64,000 nt of DNA. Source: Legionellaceae bacterium (GTDB taxonomy: Bacteria > Pseudomonadota > Gammaproteobacteria > Legionellales > Legionellaceae). The stretch is from contig JARGPP010000007.1 in assembly GCA_029210085.1 (NCBI GenBank), forward strand, positions 163,501 to 227,500. Reading direction: 5' to 3'. Each line of letters starts with the position of its first letter. The stretch's first letter is position 1. Under the pieces are notes generated by a model, which was given only the letters and a program-made list of their open reading frames with translations, ran no database searches and had not been told where the DNA came from. The position numbers and the translations under genes were made by a program. Shown in pieces: positions 7,537 through 16,566 of the stretch.

Positions 7537-9930
7537 ATGAAAGTAAGTGAGTCCTGGCTCTCTGAGTGGGTTAATACACCCTTAAAACATACTGAACTTG
7601 CTGAAAAGCTAACGATGGCAGGCCTTGAGGTTGATGAAATTGGTCGAGCGTCAGGAGCATTTACTGGGGTAACAGTTGCTTATGTGCTTGAGACAAATGC
7701 TCATCCGAAAGCAGATAAACTCACGGTTTGCAAAGTTGATGTTGGAGAGAAAGAGCCGGTTCAAATTGTTTGTGGCGCCTCTAATGTTCGTGCAAATCTT
7801 AAAGTTGCTTTGGCGCGTCCTGGTGCTGATTTGCCCGGTGGGATGCATATCGAAGAAACATTGCTGCGTGGTGAGCTCTCCCAAGGTATGATTTGTTCCT
7901 CACCCGAATTAGGTTTAGAAGATACAGCTGAAGGTATATTAGAGTTGCCGGATGACGCACCCATTGGTACATCACTGCAGGATTATTTACAGCTGAATGA
8001 TCATATATTCATGATTGAGCTGACACCGAACCGTGCGGATTGCTTTAGTATGCGGGGTGTGGCACGAGAAGTATCTGCTTTAACACATACGAATTTAAAC
8101 ATCCCATTGATTGAACCTGTAAAGCACAGCATTGATGATTGTATTGATGCGCATGTTGTAGAACAAGAAGCGTGTTCTGGGTATGCGCTGCGCTTAATTC
8201 GCGGGATTAATCGAGTGGCCGTAACACCATTATGGATGAAAGAGCGTTTGCGCCGAGGCGGCATTCGGCCTATTCACCCAGTGGTTGATGTGACGCAATA
8301 TGTCATGCTTGAATTTGGGCAACCGATGCATGCTTTTGATGCGTCAAAAGTTTCAGGAGATATTCAAGTCCGATTGAGTCAAAAAGGTGAGCAGTTGACT
8401 TTGTTAGATGGGCAAGCGGTTACTTTTGAAGCCGGTGTGTTATTGATTGCAGATCAAATCAAACCTTTAGCGATTGCGGGTGTCATGGGGGGCGAGGAAA
8501 GCTCAGTCAGTGTTGATACAATCGATGTAGTGCTTGAGAGTGCTTTTTTTGAACCTCATCGTATTGCCGGTGTTGCAAGAGCGCATGGTTTATGTACGGA
8601 TGCATCTCAACGCTTTGAGCGTGGTGTTGATCCCGCGCTGCATCGCGATATCATTGAGCGTGCAACGACATTATTGCTTGAAATTGTTGGTGGGCAGCCA
8701 GGTCCTGTCGTATGGAAGCATACAGCTGATTATTTGCCTGAAGTAAGTATTGTATTTAAACCGAGGCGTGTACTGGAATTGACAGGGCTTGATGTGCCCG
8801 TACACCAGATGAAAAGCATGCTTGAAGCGCTTGGTATGACGGTTTTTATTCGTCATACAGATGATCATTTATGGGATGTTCAAGTACCTTCCTATCGTTT
8901 TGATTTATCACTAGAGGTTGATTTAGTCGAAGAAATTGCAAGACTTTATGGGTATGATGCGCTTATTCCACAAGTGTCATTTGGCCCACTTCATCGGGGC
9001 AGTTTGAGTGCTTTTCATCAAACAAGCCGTGATGTTTCTGCTTGCCTGATGCAACGAGGCTATCATGAAATTATTAGCTATAGTTTTGTTGATCCAACCG
9101 TACAAGCCGCATTTTACCCTGATGCAGAAACGTTTGCTTTGTTAAACCCCTTATCTCCAGAACTGTCAGAAATGCGAGTGAGTCTTTGGCCGGGTCTAAT
9201 CGCTGCATTGATTCACAATATTTCACGGCAGCAAGATGTGATGCGCTGTTTTGAGACCGGTGTGGTGTTTGATATGAAGGATGGTGTGCTTCATGAGCGT
9301 GCTGCGCTTGCAGGTCTGATGACAGGAGAGGTCGGTGCGCTTAATTGGGGCGAAAGCATACACCAGTATGATTTTTATGACATGAAAGGAGATTTAGAAG
9401 CTTTATTTTCAAATGTAAATCAGCCCTTACGTTTTGTGTCAGAGACTATGCCAGCACTACATCCTGGCAAATCAGCCCGTCTTTATTTAGGCGAGCGAGC
9501 CATAGGTTGGCTTGGTGTATTACATCCAGCCCTTGCTGAAACATTTGATTTGAATGCGGAGGTTGTGCTGTTTGAAGTGGCGTTAGATGCACTTGAAGCA
9601 GTAGAACATGTGCGGTATCAGTCTATTTCAAAATATCCACAGGTACGCCGTGATTTATCTTTGTTGGTCGATGAAGCTGTGACTGCAGGAGATATTGAGG
9701 CAGCCGTGCGAGCTGCAATTGAGGATAAAACTGATGCGCTTAAAGCATTTTATTTATTTGATCAATATACTGGTGAGCAAGTGCCTGTTGGTCAGAAGAG
9801 CTTGGCGATTGCGTTGATTTTTCAAGACAAACAAACCACCATGGCAGAGCAAGAAATCACACCACTGATTCAAGCGGTTATTGATACACTTGAGGCAAAG
9901 TGGTCGGTTCAAGTGAGAGATGGTGTCTAA
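7537..9930 (+). CDS. pheT: Phenylalanyl-tRNA synthetase beta subunit
   Basis: Structural and editing subunit of PheRS; 797 residues (E. coli 795). Order: N-terminal segment, EMAP-type tRNA-binding domain (about 40-150, HPKADKLTVCKVDVG), B3/B4 editing domain, B5 domain, catalytic-like core, and the C-terminal FDX-ACB anticodon domain (SKYPQVRRDLSLLVD). An ATG at 7531 is only 1 base from AGGA (7526-7529); the ATG at 7537, 7 bases after it, gives MKVSESWL as in E. coli and is preferred. The ferredoxin gene follows directly. Confidence 0.97.
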   Translation: MKVSESWLSEWVNTPLKHTELAEKLTMAGLEVDEIGRASGAFTGVTVAYVLETNAHPKADKLTVCKVDVGEKEPVQIVCGASNVRANLKVALARPGADLPGGMHIEETLLRGELSQGMICSSPELGLEDTAEGILELPDDAPIGTSLQDYLQLNDHIFMIELTPNRADCFSMRGVAREVSALTHTNLNIPLIEPVKHSIDDCIDAHVVEQEACSGYALRLIRGINRVAVTPLWMKERLRRGGIRPIHPVVDVTQYVMLEFGQPMHAFDASKVSGDIQVRLSQKGEQLTLLDGQAVTFEAGVLLIADQIKPLAIAGVMGGEESSVSVDTIDVVLESAFFEPHRIAGVARAHGLCTDASQRFERGVDPALHRDIIERATTLLLEIVGGQPGPVVWKHTADYLPEVSIVFKPRRVLELTGLDVPVHQMKSMLEALGMTVFIRHTDDHLWDVQVPSYRFDLSLEVDLVEEIARLYGYDALIPQVSFGPLHRGSLSAFHQTSRDVSACLMQRGYHEIISYSFVDPTVQAAFYPDAETFALLNPLSPELSEMRVSLWPGLIAALIHNISRQQDVMRCFETGVVFDMKDGVLHERAALAGLMTGEVGALNWGESIHQYDFYDMKGDLEALFSNVNQPLRFVSETMPALHPGKSARLYLGERAIGWLGVLHPALAETFDLNAEVVLFEVALDALEAVEHVRYQSISKYPQVRRDLSLLVDEAVTAGDIEAAVRAAIEDKTDALKAFYLFDQYTGEQVPVGQKSLAIALIFQDKQTTMAEQEITPLIQAVIDTLEAKWSVQVRDGV

Positions 9931-10272
9931 ATGAGTATATCTACTGAAAGTTCCCATTATAAACAGCATATTTTTGTCTGTACTAATCAAAAGGACCCCG
10001 GTAAAAAGTGTTGTGCTAATACTGGGGGTGAGCCTTATTTTGATTACTTGGCAAAAAAATTAAAAGCAGCAGGCCTAAGTGGTCCTGGACAAATTCGAGT
10101 GAGTCAATCAGGTTGTTTGGGGCGTTGCAGTTTGGGACCTTGCCTTGTGATTTACCCTGAAGGCGTTTGGTACACTTATACTTCAACAGATGACTTAGAT
10201 GACATTGTTGAAACACATTTACTCGAAGAAAAGCGATGTATACACCTTTTAATGCATCAGAAAAATAATTAA
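9931..10272 (+). CDS. Small thioredoxin-fold [2Fe-2S] ferredoxin
   Basis: A 113-residue protein of the (2Fe-2S) ferredoxin/NuoE-like family. Cysteines C17, C27/C28, C62 and C66 fit the cluster-binding pattern (CTNQKDPGKKCC ... GCLGRCSLGPC), with a further C71. It starts at the base after the pheT stop codon, so it is probably co-translated with pheT, although no functional link is known. The redox partner is not evident. Its last 20 or so residues (KRCIHLLMHQ...) look like an extension beyond the family core. Confidence 0.85.
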   Translation: MSISTESSHYKQHIFVCTNQKDPGKKCCANTGGEPYFDYLAKKLKAAGLSGPGQIRVSQSGCLGRCSLGPCLVIYPEGVWYTYTSTDDLDDIVETHLLEEKRCIHLLMHQKNN

Positions 10273-10295
10273 TGTGTAAACATGCCCTATAGAAA

Positions 10296-10871
10296 TTACA
10301 TTTTAGTGTCTTTTCCTTTGGGTGTGTTTGTTTCATCTAACCCTTCTTCAAAGTGCCAAAGATCTTTGATATTTTTGGCTGAATTTTCTTGCTCTTGTAT
10401 CCACGGTTTTCGTTTAGGTCTGTTCTCAGTGGTGTCTGTATAGCCTGCTTTAGGGTCTGATAAAATACCGAGTGTTTGTAAAGTGCTTTGAAACCATTTA
10501 AAAAAGTCTTGTATCGATTCATGGACCTGATTATAAACCATACTCGATGTTTTTAGATGGACGGCTATTGCAAGTAGACCCGATTCCTCATCATAGAGCG
10601 TTTTGTGCCAGCTTTTTTTAAGTTGTTCTAAATCTGAATTGCTTTCATAGGCTATTTTGGCATCCAGCAACTGGGTTTCTAATCTTGCGATAGGGCCGGA
10701 TATATATTTTGCTTGTTCACCCCTGTCCTTGAAAGTAGGCTCTAAGTCTCTTTTGATAAACTCCAGTTTATTGATCATTTGATCATAGGCTTCTATGACG
10801 AGTCTCAGCTCTTTTTGTGCTGGTGTTTCAGGTGTATCTGTACTTTTTTTGAAGAAATCAAGCCAAGGCAT
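10296..10871 (-). CDS. Unknown 191-residue hydrophilic protein
   Basis: Not recognised. The protein is helical and charged, with no signal peptide or membrane segment, and a Lys/Arg/Glu-rich C-terminal third (NRPKRKPWIQEQE). The stop is 23 bases from the convergent ferredoxin gene. With the next gene it forms a two-gene minus-strand block placed between pheT and ihfA. A good ATG start is followed by MPWLDFF. It could be a secreted host-interaction protein like others in the window, but nothing in the sequence proves it. Confidence 0.6.
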   Translation of the reverse strand: MPWLDFFKKSTDTPETPAQKELRLVIEAYDQMINKLEFIKRDLEPTFKDRGEQAKYISGPIARLETQLLDAKIAYESNSDLEQLKKSWHKTLYDEESGLLAIAVHLKTSSMVYNQVHESIQDFFKWFQSTLQTLGILSDPKAGYTDTTENRPKRKPWIQEQENSAKNIKDLWHFEEGLDETNTPKGKDTKM

Positions 10872-10972
10872 GATGAATTTTCCTTGATGGAGTATATGTA
10901 ATTAAAGTGTAGTCGATAAGCTGAATTTATCAACAGTGGCGTTGTGCTATCGTTTTGATAAGATATGTATGT

Positions 10973-10993
10973 GCCTGAGCGGATAACTCAGGC
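10973..10993 (-). terminator. Hairpin downstream of the 802-residue gene
   Basis: Perfect 7-base stem GCCTGAG/CTCAGGC with a 7-base loop, 33 bases past the stop codon of the 802-residue gene. No T-run follows on either strand, so terminator function is only likely by position. Confidence 0.4.
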
Positions 10994-11025
10994 GGGCTCA
11001 TGTATAACTATGCGTCCAATATTGA

Positions 11026-13434
11026 TTAAAATACTCTGAGTCGCTTGGAAGGACTCCCATTGGTATCTTCATCATCAGAAGTCAGCTTTTGGCTGCCCTG
11101 TTGCATGTGTGCTTCATAGGATTGTATTAATTGAGAGATACGGCTAATAGCGGTATTAATATGTGTATTATCATTGATGCAGTAAAGATGAATCAGCTCT
11201 CGCTTGAGAGCAGCAGTATTTTTGGCGTGGTCAAACCATTTTTTTCTGTCTGAAGGCAGTACTGGGAAAAAGTTTAAGCTTATAGGAGGACATTGCAAAA
11301 TTGAAGTGATTGTTTGTTTGAGTGCTGTGAAATCAGTGAGTGCTGTTTTCTGCGTGAGTTCACCTAAAGGCAATGCTAAGACGTTTTCTTCGGTAAAAAA
11401 TCGCTCATATTGAGCTTCTATCCATGCATCGGGTAAGTAGCGTATAAGCAGGCTTGTTTTGCTAGATCCTGGTGCTTCCTTTGCTAAGAGTGCTTGTGAT
11501 AATGCTTTTAGATGATTGGGTGTATCAAAGAGTAGATGCCACTCCTCAAGTGAAAGAGCATTCCAATATAATTCAAACAAAAATGGCGTTGCTGTAAAAA
11601 GAATAGATGCTTGTTGCTCTGGGGTTCTTGCTTGTACGAGTACAGTCACTCGATAAGGGACAGGAATAGCAGACAGAATGCGGCGTACTTTTTCTCGCTC
11701 TTTATATGCCCCTGCAACCTCCAAAGAGAAAAAAGCTTTCAATTGCTTAGGCGTTTGTATCCAGTGCTGTGAGATAGAGCTTGGTATTTGTCTGATTAGC
11801 AGGGTTAGCTGTTCAATATTAATCTGATTAAATAAAGTGATTATTTTGTCATCAGAGTTTGTGAGTGCTGCAATGTGTGTGGCATTGGCCTTGAACAGTC
11901 TATTTTGCTCTGGCATGTTCAGTCTTCGGCAAAAATATTTCAAGTCGCTAAAACAGTGCAGCAATTTACCCCACGTTGTGGGGGAGCGTTTTTTAAAGAG
12001 ATGCTGGATACTTTTTGTCGGGAGTTCTTTTGTTAGGTGAAAAAAGTCTACTGCTGTTTGTAGGAATGGAGACTCAGGGTTTTCTAATCTCAAAGCATCT
12101 AATAGATGATTCTTTTGCTCGACTGAGGTGAGTTGTTTAAGTGTAAAATGAGCCTCTTTTGTTGTTTTTAGCAAAGGGAGCAGGGCTTGTGTCAGTGCTT
12201 CATTGTCAGATGAATGTAATGCAATGCACGCATTCACTTTTTTAATGTGTACTTCTTGAAGTTCATTTTGAATTTTATTGGAGAGTAAATGAAGTGCAGT
12301 TGTTAGGTTGTCATGAGGAAAATGAGCATCAAATTGCTCTTCTAAAAACCGATATATCCTATCATAGGTTGAATCTTCATTGACTAAACTTTGGATGGTT
12401 TGATGAAGTTCATTTAGCGTCTCGATATGCTGTGTCAGTGTTTGCTCGTCTGCAATCAGTAAAAAAATATCAGAAGCCATTTTTTCGGCTAACGAACGAG
12501 AAAAAGGTTGTGTATTTGCATATTCTACGCAGGCTGCTTCAAAAGAGAGGAGTTCTTTGTTTGTGATAGCTCGAAGCGTGTGAGTACCAGGCGTTTGGGT
12601 TAGATAAAGTTCTAATTCAGTGCGTATCATCCCTTGAATAATATCAAAAAATGCCTGATTGAGCGGTTGTAGCTTGTCTTTATAAAGTGTTGGGTCAAAT
12701 AAATAACGTCTTAAGCTGATTGCAAGTTCAGCCGTATCTTGCTCTGCTTTAAGGGGCTCAAATATTGCTTGTTTATTTTGATGAATAACAGCGGTTAAGG
12801 CATAGCAATATATTAAAGGTGAACTTGAAGTTGCTTTTAAGTCATGCCAAGCCAAGAAAAAACCATTTTGAGTTAAGGGATATTTAATGGATTCTGGGCA
12901 GGTATCAATGCCGGAAATATTGTCACGTTCTGCATGCCAAGGCGAGGGCTGTTGTGTATTTTGATATTGTAATTTTGCAATGGCTTCGAGCGTTAGTAAT
13001 TGGGCAGTTGGTGTGAATGTTTCTGTTTTTTGGAGTTGTTCGTGAAGTGTCTTATGGTTCTCTGGGTTTGTTGGAACGGGTGGATGAATGATGGGCCTTA
13101 CAGGTGTCCATCCGGGATGAGCGTATTGTTCCGCAGGCAAAAAAGACATATGGTTTGCAGTGTTTAAGGGTCTAAACTGAATTAATTCATGCTCTTCTGT
13201 AATCATCAATAACAAATAGCGAGCAGATGCTGGGTCGAACGCTTGTGTTAGTGTAAAAGGTGAGGGTGGTATTATTGTTGCTTCATTTAAATGGAATGGT
13301 TTTTCTGCTGTGGTATCAAATGGGGTAATGTGAGTGGACCAAACAACTTGATTGGATGCACCGCCTAATGTGATGCTACACCAAAGAAGTTCTTGTGTGT
13401 GAGATTGCGTTAAAAAAGGGCCTATGGTGATCAT
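11026..13434 (-). CDS. Unknown 802-residue protein, candidate secreted effector
   Basis: Not recognised. Long soluble protein without signal peptide or membrane segment, mostly helical and leucine-rich in the second half. The last 30 residues change character: an acidic SDDED stretch, then SPSKRLRVF at the end. That tail combines an acidic block with hydrophobic terminal residues, as in many Dot/Icm-type signals, and a basic KR patch after an SPxK site resembling a nuclear-localisation/CDK motif. These readings are inference. It is followed by the 191-residue gene and separates pheT from ihfA. AT-rich sequence (13441-13500) precedes the start. Confidence 0.6.
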   Translation of the reverse strand: MITIGPFLTQSHTQELLWCSITLGGASNQVVWSTHITPFDTTAEKPFHLNEATIIPPSPFTLTQAFDPASARYLLLMITEEHELIQFRPLNTANHMSFLPAEQYAHPGWTPVRPIIHPPVPTNPENHKTLHEQLQKTETFTPTAQLLTLEAIAKLQYQNTQQPSPWHAERDNISGIDTCPESIKYPLTQNGFFLAWHDLKATSSSPLIYCYALTAVIHQNKQAIFEPLKAEQDTAELAISLRRYLFDPTLYKDKLQPLNQAFFDIIQGMIRTELELYLTQTPGTHTLRAITNKELLSFEAACVEYANTQPFSRSLAEKMASDIFLLIADEQTLTQHIETLNELHQTIQSLVNEDSTYDRIYRFLEEQFDAHFPHDNLTTALHLLSNKIQNELQEVHIKKVNACIALHSSDNEALTQALLPLLKTTKEAHFTLKQLTSVEQKNHLLDALRLENPESPFLQTAVDFFHLTKELPTKSIQHLFKKRSPTTWGKLLHCFSDLKYFCRRLNMPEQNRLFKANATHIAALTNSDDKIITLFNQINIEQLTLLIRQIPSSISQHWIQTPKQLKAFFSLEVAGAYKEREKVRRILSAIPVPYRVTVLVQARTPEQQASILFTATPFLFELYWNALSLEEWHLLFDTPNHLKALSQALLAKEAPGSSKTSLLIRYLPDAWIEAQYERFFTEENVLALPLGELTQKTALTDFTALKQTITSILQCPPISLNFFPVLPSDRKKWFDHAKNTAALKRELIHLYCINDNTHINTAISRISQLIQSYEAHMQQGSQKLTSDDEDTNGSPSKRLRVF

Positions 13435-13560
13435 AAAAGTGCTTTAATTGTAAAATAGAACTATATTTTATCATAATGTAATAATAAAATAACCTTTTGT
13501 GAGCGGTGTCGTTGAGTCATTTGTGTTCTGGCTGAGGGTACTAGCCCTTGTTGCAAATTG

Positions 13561-13569
13561 TGTTATACT
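13561..13569 (+). promoter_or_regulatory. Extended -10 promoter for ihfA
   Basis: TGTTATACT matches the extended -10 TGnTATAAT with one mismatch; no convincing -35 is present at 16-18 bases upstream. It lies 45 bases before the GTG start of ihfA. Confidence 0.45.
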
Positions 13570-13614
13570 AAAATAGATTAAAAATCAATCGGCTATCATG
13601 ATGAGGGAAGAATC

Positions 13615-13920
13615 GTGAGTGCATTAAGTAAAGCGCGGTTAATAGAGGTTTTATGTGAGCAACTGGCATTAACAAAGCCTGATGCACGGCGGCTTGTTGA
13701 TCAGTTTTTTGAATCCATGCGTGATGAGCTTGAACATGGGCGGCATGTGAAGTTATCGGGTTTTGGCAATTTTATTTTGCGAGATAAAACAGAACGGCCC
13801 GGACGGAACCCTAAAACTGGAGAAATTGTGCCTGTAACAGCACGTCGGGTTGTTACGTTTAAGCCTGGAAGCAAACTAAAAGAACGTATTGAGCTAAAAG
13901 AAGATAAAAATAAATCATAA
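13615..13920 (+). CDS. ihfA: Integration host factor subunit alpha
   Basis: Alpha subunit of the DNA-bending heterodimer IHF; 101 residues with GTG start after GAGGGAAGAA. The HU/IHF fold is complete: N-terminal helices, the [21 protein letters not shown] segment with the intercalating proline arm, and [16 protein letters not shown]. In E. coli ihfA directly follows pheT; here about 3.7 kb of unrelated minus-strand genes intervene and ihfA has acquired its own promoter region. An AT-only hairpin followed by T's lies just past the stop. Confidence 0.93.
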   Translation: MSALSKARLIEVLCEQLALTKPDARRLVDQFFESMRDELEHGRHVKLSGFGNFILRDKTERPGRNPKTGEIVPVTARRVVTFKPGSKLKERIELKEDKNKS

Positions 13921-14058
13921 TAACGATTATTTTTTAGGCAGCCCACTCATTGTTCTTTGATCAAAATTTTCCAATCCAATTGATACTAAAAATGTGTGTA
14001 ATCTTGTTGCCTGGTTATTGTATGATTTTATAGAGAGGTATCAACCCATACATCATTT

Positions 14059-14349
14059 TTAATGAAACTGTGTGTGATTATATTTTTTGAGCAATGGATT
14101 GTTTATGCGCTTTTTTCCCATTTCAGGGTCGGCTAGTAAGAGTGGCTCTTCAACGTAAGTCATTTGACGAGTCTCATCAACAAGCAAGCGATACCAAGGA
14201 TTTTGATGCGCAAAAGCACGTTTTTGTGTTTGGGGATTATAGCGACCCGATGCATGAAAGAGCGGATCAACATCGACAATGACAGCACGATAGCCTTGTT
14301 TTTTATGTAAAACCACATCACCAAGATTAAATTTTGCGAAATGATTCAT
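14059..14349 (-). CDS. hspQ: Heat-shock protein HspQ (YccV, hemimethylated-DNA-binding fold)
   Basis: A 96-residue protein of the HspQ/YccV family. In E. coli it binds hemimethylated oriC DNA and acts as a specificity factor for Lon. Conserved elements are FNLGDVVLHKKQGYRAVIVDVDP near the N-terminus and NPWYRLLVD plus TYVEEPLL in the second half. Single-gene unit flanked by ihfA and an intergenic gap. No clear heat-shock promoter was identified upstream. Confidence 0.88.
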   Translation of the reverse strand: MNHFAKFNLGDVVLHKKQGYRAVIVDVDPLFHASGRYNPQTQKRAFAHQNPWYRLLVDETRQMTYVEEPLLLADPEMGKKRINNPLLKKYNHTQFH

Positions 14350-14523
14350 GATTTAATGGTCTTTAATATGTCCATATATTAAACATATGTTATGGGCTTT
14401 ATTTAGTCAAATCATCCCGGTCGTTTTCTGGTGTGTGGCATTTATCCTTTCAAATAAGAGTGCTATTTCACTGACTCTAATCTTTTTGCAAGATATGTTA
14501 TTTTTGTTCATTTGGAGTATGTG

Positions 14524-14619
14524 ATGTTTCGATGTTTAGCTGCTGAACACAATCGCACAGCGCTTTTATGGCTTCAGGCTATAGGGTCAGATGTCAATGT
14601 TTGTGATCTTGTCGAGTAA
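14524..14619 (+). CDS. Possible 31-residue peptide or gene remnant
   Basis: ATG preceded by TTGGAG 10 bases upstream, 31 codons to TAA, composition like a normal protein (LLWLQAIGSDVN). No family recognised. It could be a decayed gene end rather than an expressed peptide. Confidence 0.2.
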   Translation: MFRCLAAEHNRTALLWLQAIGSDVNVCDLVE

Positions 14620-14620
14620 G

Positions 14621-14650
14621 CTGAGGCACTCGATTGAACGTGTGCCTCAG
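14621..14650 (-). terminator. Hairpin downstream of mltB
   Basis: Perfect 9-base stem CTGAGGCAC/GTGCCTCAG with a 12-base loop, 13 bases beyond the mltB stop codon. There is no T-run, so it may act as an mRNA 3-prime stabiliser instead. Confidence 0.5.
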
Positions 14651-14663
14651 AATGAAGGTTGTA

Positions 14664-15647
14664 TTAGGATTCAGCAGGAGTTCGGCGACAAATTTTATCT
14701 GCAAGATAGCCCACAGCTCCTGCATAATAAATAGAGTTGTTATATTTTAGAATCATTTTGTAGTTGGGATAAGCCAAGAAAACAGGACCACCATGTGGCT
14801 GAATAATACTGGCTTTCAAGTTGGGGTAGGGTAGCTTATCACCACTTTTCATGCGGACCCCCATGGCTTCCCACTCATGAACCGACTTGACTGTTGATTT
14901 TCCTTCGAGTGCTCTATCAAAGTTTTTTGGCAGTTTAACATGAACGGCCCAAGGTTCGCCTTCATGCCAGCCCTTTCCTTTCATATAATTTGCGATAGAT
15001 GCGAGTGCATCTGGTTTAGAGGTCCAAATATCTCGTCGTCCATCTCCATCATAATCGACAGCATATTGAACCCAACTTGATGGAAGAAACTGAGGATGCC
15101 CGGAAGCGCCGGCCCATTCTCCCTTAAAATGTTTAAGAGATACGTGGCCATCGTTTAAGATATGTAAAGCGGTAAATAATTCGTGTCTAAAAAAATCTTT
15201 ACGCTTTGAGTCATAAGCAAGGGTTGTCAGTGATTGTATGACTGGGAAGTTACCCATGTAGCCCCCATAGCTGGTTTCAATGCCCCAAAAAGAGACGATG
15301 AAACAAGGATCGACACCATACTGCTGTCCAATGGCTTCAAGTGTCTCACGGTATTGCTTGTATCTTTTTCGACCCAAAGTAATGCGATAATTATCAATAC
15401 GAGAGTTACGATATTTCGTATAGCTGAGACGTTGCTCAGGTTGGGACTTTGATAAGTTTTTAATACGTCGGCTAGGCTCATGCACATTGGCAAATGCGGC
15501 ATGAATAATATCTTCAGAAATCCCTTGTTCACGTGCTTCACTTTTGACATCATTGAGCCAGCTGGACCAGCCTTGTTGTGCTGAAAAAGTGAGTGTTGGT
15601 GTAAAGCAAGTCATACAGGCTGATAAAAAAAGGATATGCTTTTTCAT
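14664..15647 (-). CDS. mltB: Lytic murein transglycosylase B
   Basis: Periplasmic enzyme that cleaves the MurNAc-GlcNAc bond and leaves 1,6-anhydro ends. The 327-residue product begins with a signal peptide (MKKHILFLSACMTCF... cut after TFSA). The catalytic glutamate is E124 in FWGIETSYGG, with GASGHPQFLPSSW and YDGDGRRDIW downstream, the SLT_2 pattern. The reading frame opens further upstream, but AGGAG 7 bases before 15647 and the signal peptide fix this start. Cys residues in the signal peptide are not in a lipobox context. It ends the minus-strand run that starts at ubiE. Confidence 0.93.
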   Translation of the reverse strand: MKKHILFLSACMTCFTPTLTFSAQQGWSSWLNDVKSEAREQGISEDIIHAAFANVHEPSRRIKNLSKSQPEQRLSYTKYRNSRIDNYRITLGRKRYKQYRETLEAIGQQYGVDPCFIVSFWGIETSYGGYMGNFPVIQSLTTLAYDSKRKDFFRHELFTALHILNDGHVSLKHFKGEWAGASGHPQFLPSSWVQYAVDYDGDGRRDIWTSKPDALASIANYMKGKGWHEGEPWAVHVKLPKNFDRALEGKSTVKSVHEWEAMGVRMKSGDKLPYPNLKASIIQPHGGPVFLAYPNYKMILKYNNSIYYAGAVGYLADKICRRTPAES

Positions 15648-15741
15648 GCCTTTCTCCTGAGTATTATTTTTATTGTTGTTAAAACTAAGTGTGGTAGAGG
15701 TTATGCCGAAATTCAAATGCGTTATTTTGTATGGCGTTATT

Positions 15742-16566
15742 TTACAAGCCTGGTACTGAAAAGCGTTGCTTATCGTGTAGGCGAAGCGCGGTCAGTGGTC
15801 CGCCCCAGACACAGCCTGTATCGATGGCATGTATACCTGGAGTAGGGCAATTGCCTTGTAATGCGGCCCAATGTCCAAAAATTAAGTCAGCATCAATCGG
15901 TTGGCGTGTGGGGAGCGCGTACCAAGGGAAGTAGTGTGCAGGTGTGTTTTTAGGTGTGGATTTGAGCGTGAGTTCTAGGTGTCCTGCTGAATTACAAAAC
16001 CGCATGCGAGTTAAAGCATTACAAATCATGCGTAGACGCTCAGTCTCACTGTGATGATTAGATGAATCATCTGATAGATGATTTGGTAGATTGCCGTACA
16101 TGTGAGATAAAAAATGAAGGTATTGCCCGCTTTGGAGTGTATCTTCGAGATGGCGTGCATATGTTTTAGCTTGTGCGAGGGTCCATGTTGGCGCAATACC
16201 TGCATGGGTCATGACACAATTGAGCGCTTCATCATGATGTAATAAAGGTTGTTTTCGGAGCCAGTGGCCGAGCGCTTTTTTATCTGGGGCATTTAAGATT
16301 GCACCCAGCGTATCATCTGATTTTGGCACTTGATTAGGAAGAAAAATTTGGCAGAGTAAATGCAAATCATGGTTTCCCAGGACAATGCGTGGTGTGATAG
16401 GAAGTGCTTGAATAAAGCGCAGTACTTGAAGTGAGTCAGGTCCGCGGTTAACTAAATCGCCAACAAACCAAAGCCTATCTTGATGTGCATCAAATGCAAT
16501 GTGTTTGAGCAAGCGCATGAGCGGCTCATAACAGCCCTGTATATCCCCAATGGCGTAATCAGTCAT
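15742..16566 (-). CDS. apaH: Diadenosine tetraphosphatase (symmetrical)
   Basis: Hydrolyses Ap4A to two ADP and, in E. coli, also decaps NpnN-capped RNA. The 274-residue protein has the metallophosphatase motifs GDIQGC (7-12), GDLVNRGPDS (36-45) and GNHD (64-67). The ATG at 16566 overlaps the end of the upstream gene by 8 bases, so translation is probably coupled; upstream in-frame codons lie inside that gene. In E. coli ksgA and apaH are close neighbours; here one extra gene lies between them. Confidence 0.95.
   Translation of the reverse strand: MTDYAIGDIQGCYEPLMRLLKHIAFDAHQDRLWFVGDLVNRGPDSLQVLRFIQALPITPRIVLGNHDLHLLCQIFLPNQVPKSDDTLGAILNAPDKKALGHWLRKQPLLHHDEALNCVMTHAGIAPTWTLAQAKTYARHLEDTLQSGQYLHFLSHMYGNLPNHLSDDSSNHHSETERLRMICNALTRMRFCNSAGHLELTLKSTPKNTPAHYFPWYALPTRQPIDADLIFGHWAALQGNCPTPGIHAIDTGCVWGGPLTALRLHDKQRFSVPGL

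Larger units (their letters stand above)
14350..14663. other. Intergenic gap between hspQ and mltB
   Basis: A 314-base stretch without a secure gene. It carries a possible 31-codon reading frame (14524-14619) with a GGAG a few bases upstream, and a 9-pair hairpin near the mltB end. Apart from AT-rich promoter-like sequence before hspQ, nothing else is recognised. Confidence 0.7.
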
